Source: Paramecium sonneborni (Eukaryota > Ciliophora > Oligohymenophorea > Peniculida > Parameciidae). Taken from it: 64,000 nucleotides of DNA. A program made the position numbers and the translations under genes. The stretch covers positions 218,039-282,038 of the forward strand of contig CAJJDN010000058.1 of the NCBI GenBank assembly GCA_905182985.1, read 5' to 3'. Each line of letters opens with the position of its first letter. Position 1 is the first letter of the stretch. The notes below the pieces were generated by a model. The model was given only the letters and a program-made list of their open reading frames with translations, made no database searches and had not been told where the DNA came from. Below, piece after piece: positions 62,819-64,000 of the stretch.

Positions 62819-64000
62819 TCAATAGTAATGATTAATTAAATCTATTTCTCTTAAAACTGATTATCGACCATATCTATTCCTTTTTGGAGTTCCAACAACA
62901 TAAGTTGAAGATGATCGAATTTCTCTAACAGGAGTAGAACGCTTTATTTAAGTTTCAAGAAATGTGTTTTTTGATTTCTCATAACATTTTTCATCAATAA
63001 GTCTACTATTATCTTATTTTAATGATTAAACACGACTTTCTATAACATAATCAATATAAAGTTCATACCCATTTCAGTTATTAATTTAGTACTTTACTTC
63101 TCATATTTTTTTAGTTACTATTACCACTACTAGCATTAATCCTTGAGGCATTTATTTTCTTCTATTAATTATGCAATTTAAGAATGTAATTAAACAACAA
63201 ATGAATTATATTAAACTTACTATGCTTCAGTTAAACCTTTTAATTCTAATCTAAATTTATTATTAATTTATTTTACTTATATACTTAATCTATATTTATC
63301 AAATGCTTTTATTAATCTACAATAAGATCTTAAACTTGTAATTTAAAATATTCCTATTATTGCATAATTTCTGTTTTTAACAATTAATTTTCTGTGTTTA
63401 AATTTTAAATAACATTTTCTAAACCTCTTTTTTCTAATGTAATCTACTATGAATAATTTTCCAGTTTTTCTCTCTCTTAAGCAATCTCTTTTTCAATTTT
63501 TACTTTCAAACTTGAATCTACAGCTTTTTTTAAGGCCTCAATCTCTTTTTGATGTTTTTCTTTTAATAAACCCATTTAATCTCTTAATTATATAGTTTCA
63601 ACTAATTCTTAAGCTTATATTTCTATTTTATTTTCAGCAAATTTTAATTATTGATGAGTCTCTGATAGTAATTATTGTATTTAATTTAAATTTGAAAGAG
63701 TTTCTTAAAAATTGTTATTTATTTTGATATATTCTTCTTATGATTTGTGTAATTTAGTTTATAATTATTGTATTTCATCTTAAAATCTTTACAACTTTTC
63801 TAATTAATCTTTATTTTGCATTTCATAATTTTCTTCCATACGTATTGTTTTTAATTTCCAATTATCTATCTCATTACTTTATTCTACAGTAAGTTATTAA
63901 AGTCTATGTAATTCATTTCTTAAACTTTATATTTATGGTCTTGTTTCTTCTATTTCTTCTCCTTTTATATTACTTTAATAAGATAACTACTAAATGTAAG
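62819..64000 (-). CDS. Coiled-coil protein, 5' end beyond the right edge
   Basis: 375 codons visible; the frame is open to base 64000. Almost continuous heptad-rich coiled coil (ERLHRLQQLTVEQ-like entry; QQLLSETHQQLKFAENKIEI; LKEKHQKEIEALKKAVDSSL) and a basic tail FLETQIKRSTPVREIRSSS...GTPKRNRYGRQ with SP/TP sites. Introns 63251-63276 and 63040-63068. Reminiscent of centrosomal or basal-body coiled-coil proteins, but no orthologue is assignable. Confidence 0.72.

Overview
This window reads as macronuclear (somatic) DNA of a ciliate of the genus Paramecium. Four things in the sequence say so. (1) TAA and TAG occur throughout recognisable genes and sit where Gln is expected, so only TGA stops translation; a standard-code reading breaks every gene into fragments. 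(2) Genes carry many tiny GT...AG introns, mostly 20-30 nt, and removing them restores conserved motifs. (3) The DNA is extremely A+T rich and genes are tightly packed, with several neighbours only 15-60 nt apart. (4) A truncated haemoglobin at 5311-5692 is of the Paramecium type. I resolved about 40 protein genes. For nearly all of them the coding length after intron removal is an exact number of codons, which is my main check on boundaries. No rRNA, tRNA, CRISPR or transposon was found.

Layout. 1-5.7 kb: 3'-truncated calpain (-), AN1 zinc finger, AMPK/SNF1-type kinase, a decayed gene, then haemoglobin (-). 6.3-15.7 kb: a dense plus-strand run of a MORN-repeat protein, an STPG/SHIPPO repeat protein, an R1R2R3 Myb factor, a coiled-coil protein, CPSF2/CPSF100 and a CAMK-like kinase. 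15.7-19 kb: an ABHD-type hydrolase (-), an assembly gap flanked by two copies of the same 1,033 bp, and a decayed relative of the hydrolase. 19-22.4 kb: IscA-type Fe-S assembly protein, cyclin, SSRP1/Pob3 of FACT. 22.4-25.8 kb: three minus-strand genes (a four-helix membrane protein with an internal TGA or a 15-nt intron, a zinc-finger/coiled-coil protein, a basic orphan). 27-36.8 kb: secreted C39-like peptidase, AP-2 alpha adaptin (-), enoyl-CoA hydratase (-), PTB-like RNA-binding protein, an orphan (-), a kinase. 36.9-41.2 kb: a 1,429-aa TPR protein (-). 41.4-48.8 kb: two small orphans, a multi-EF-hand protein, a pectin-acetylesterase/Notum-like secreted enzyme, enkurin. 49-52.5 kb: a ULP/SENP protease whose 3' half is repeated after a single N. 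54-64 kb: a small protein with a PP1-docking-like motif, an STI1-domain protein (-), an LRRC45-like protein, an F-BAR protein (-), TTC5, an SPFH/stomatin-like protein, and two coiled-coil proteins, the last running off the right edge.

The genes do not form a pathway operon. This is a typical gene-dense somatic chromosome with housekeeping functions (3'-end processing, FACT, AP-2, Fe-S assembly, fatty-acid oxidation) mixed with ciliary or cytoskeletal ones (MORN, STPG, enkurin, EF-hand, LRRC45-like, large TPR). I found no convincing undescribed multi-gene system. The most unusual signals are the intron boundaries (many AAG 3' ends, several GTT or GTC 5' ends, and several introns whose retention would not create a stop), the 15-nt intron or TGA problem at 22954-22968, frame conflicts in the enoyl-CoA hydratase and F-BAR genes, and two gene-sized duplications abutting Ns, one of which carries two synonymous differences.
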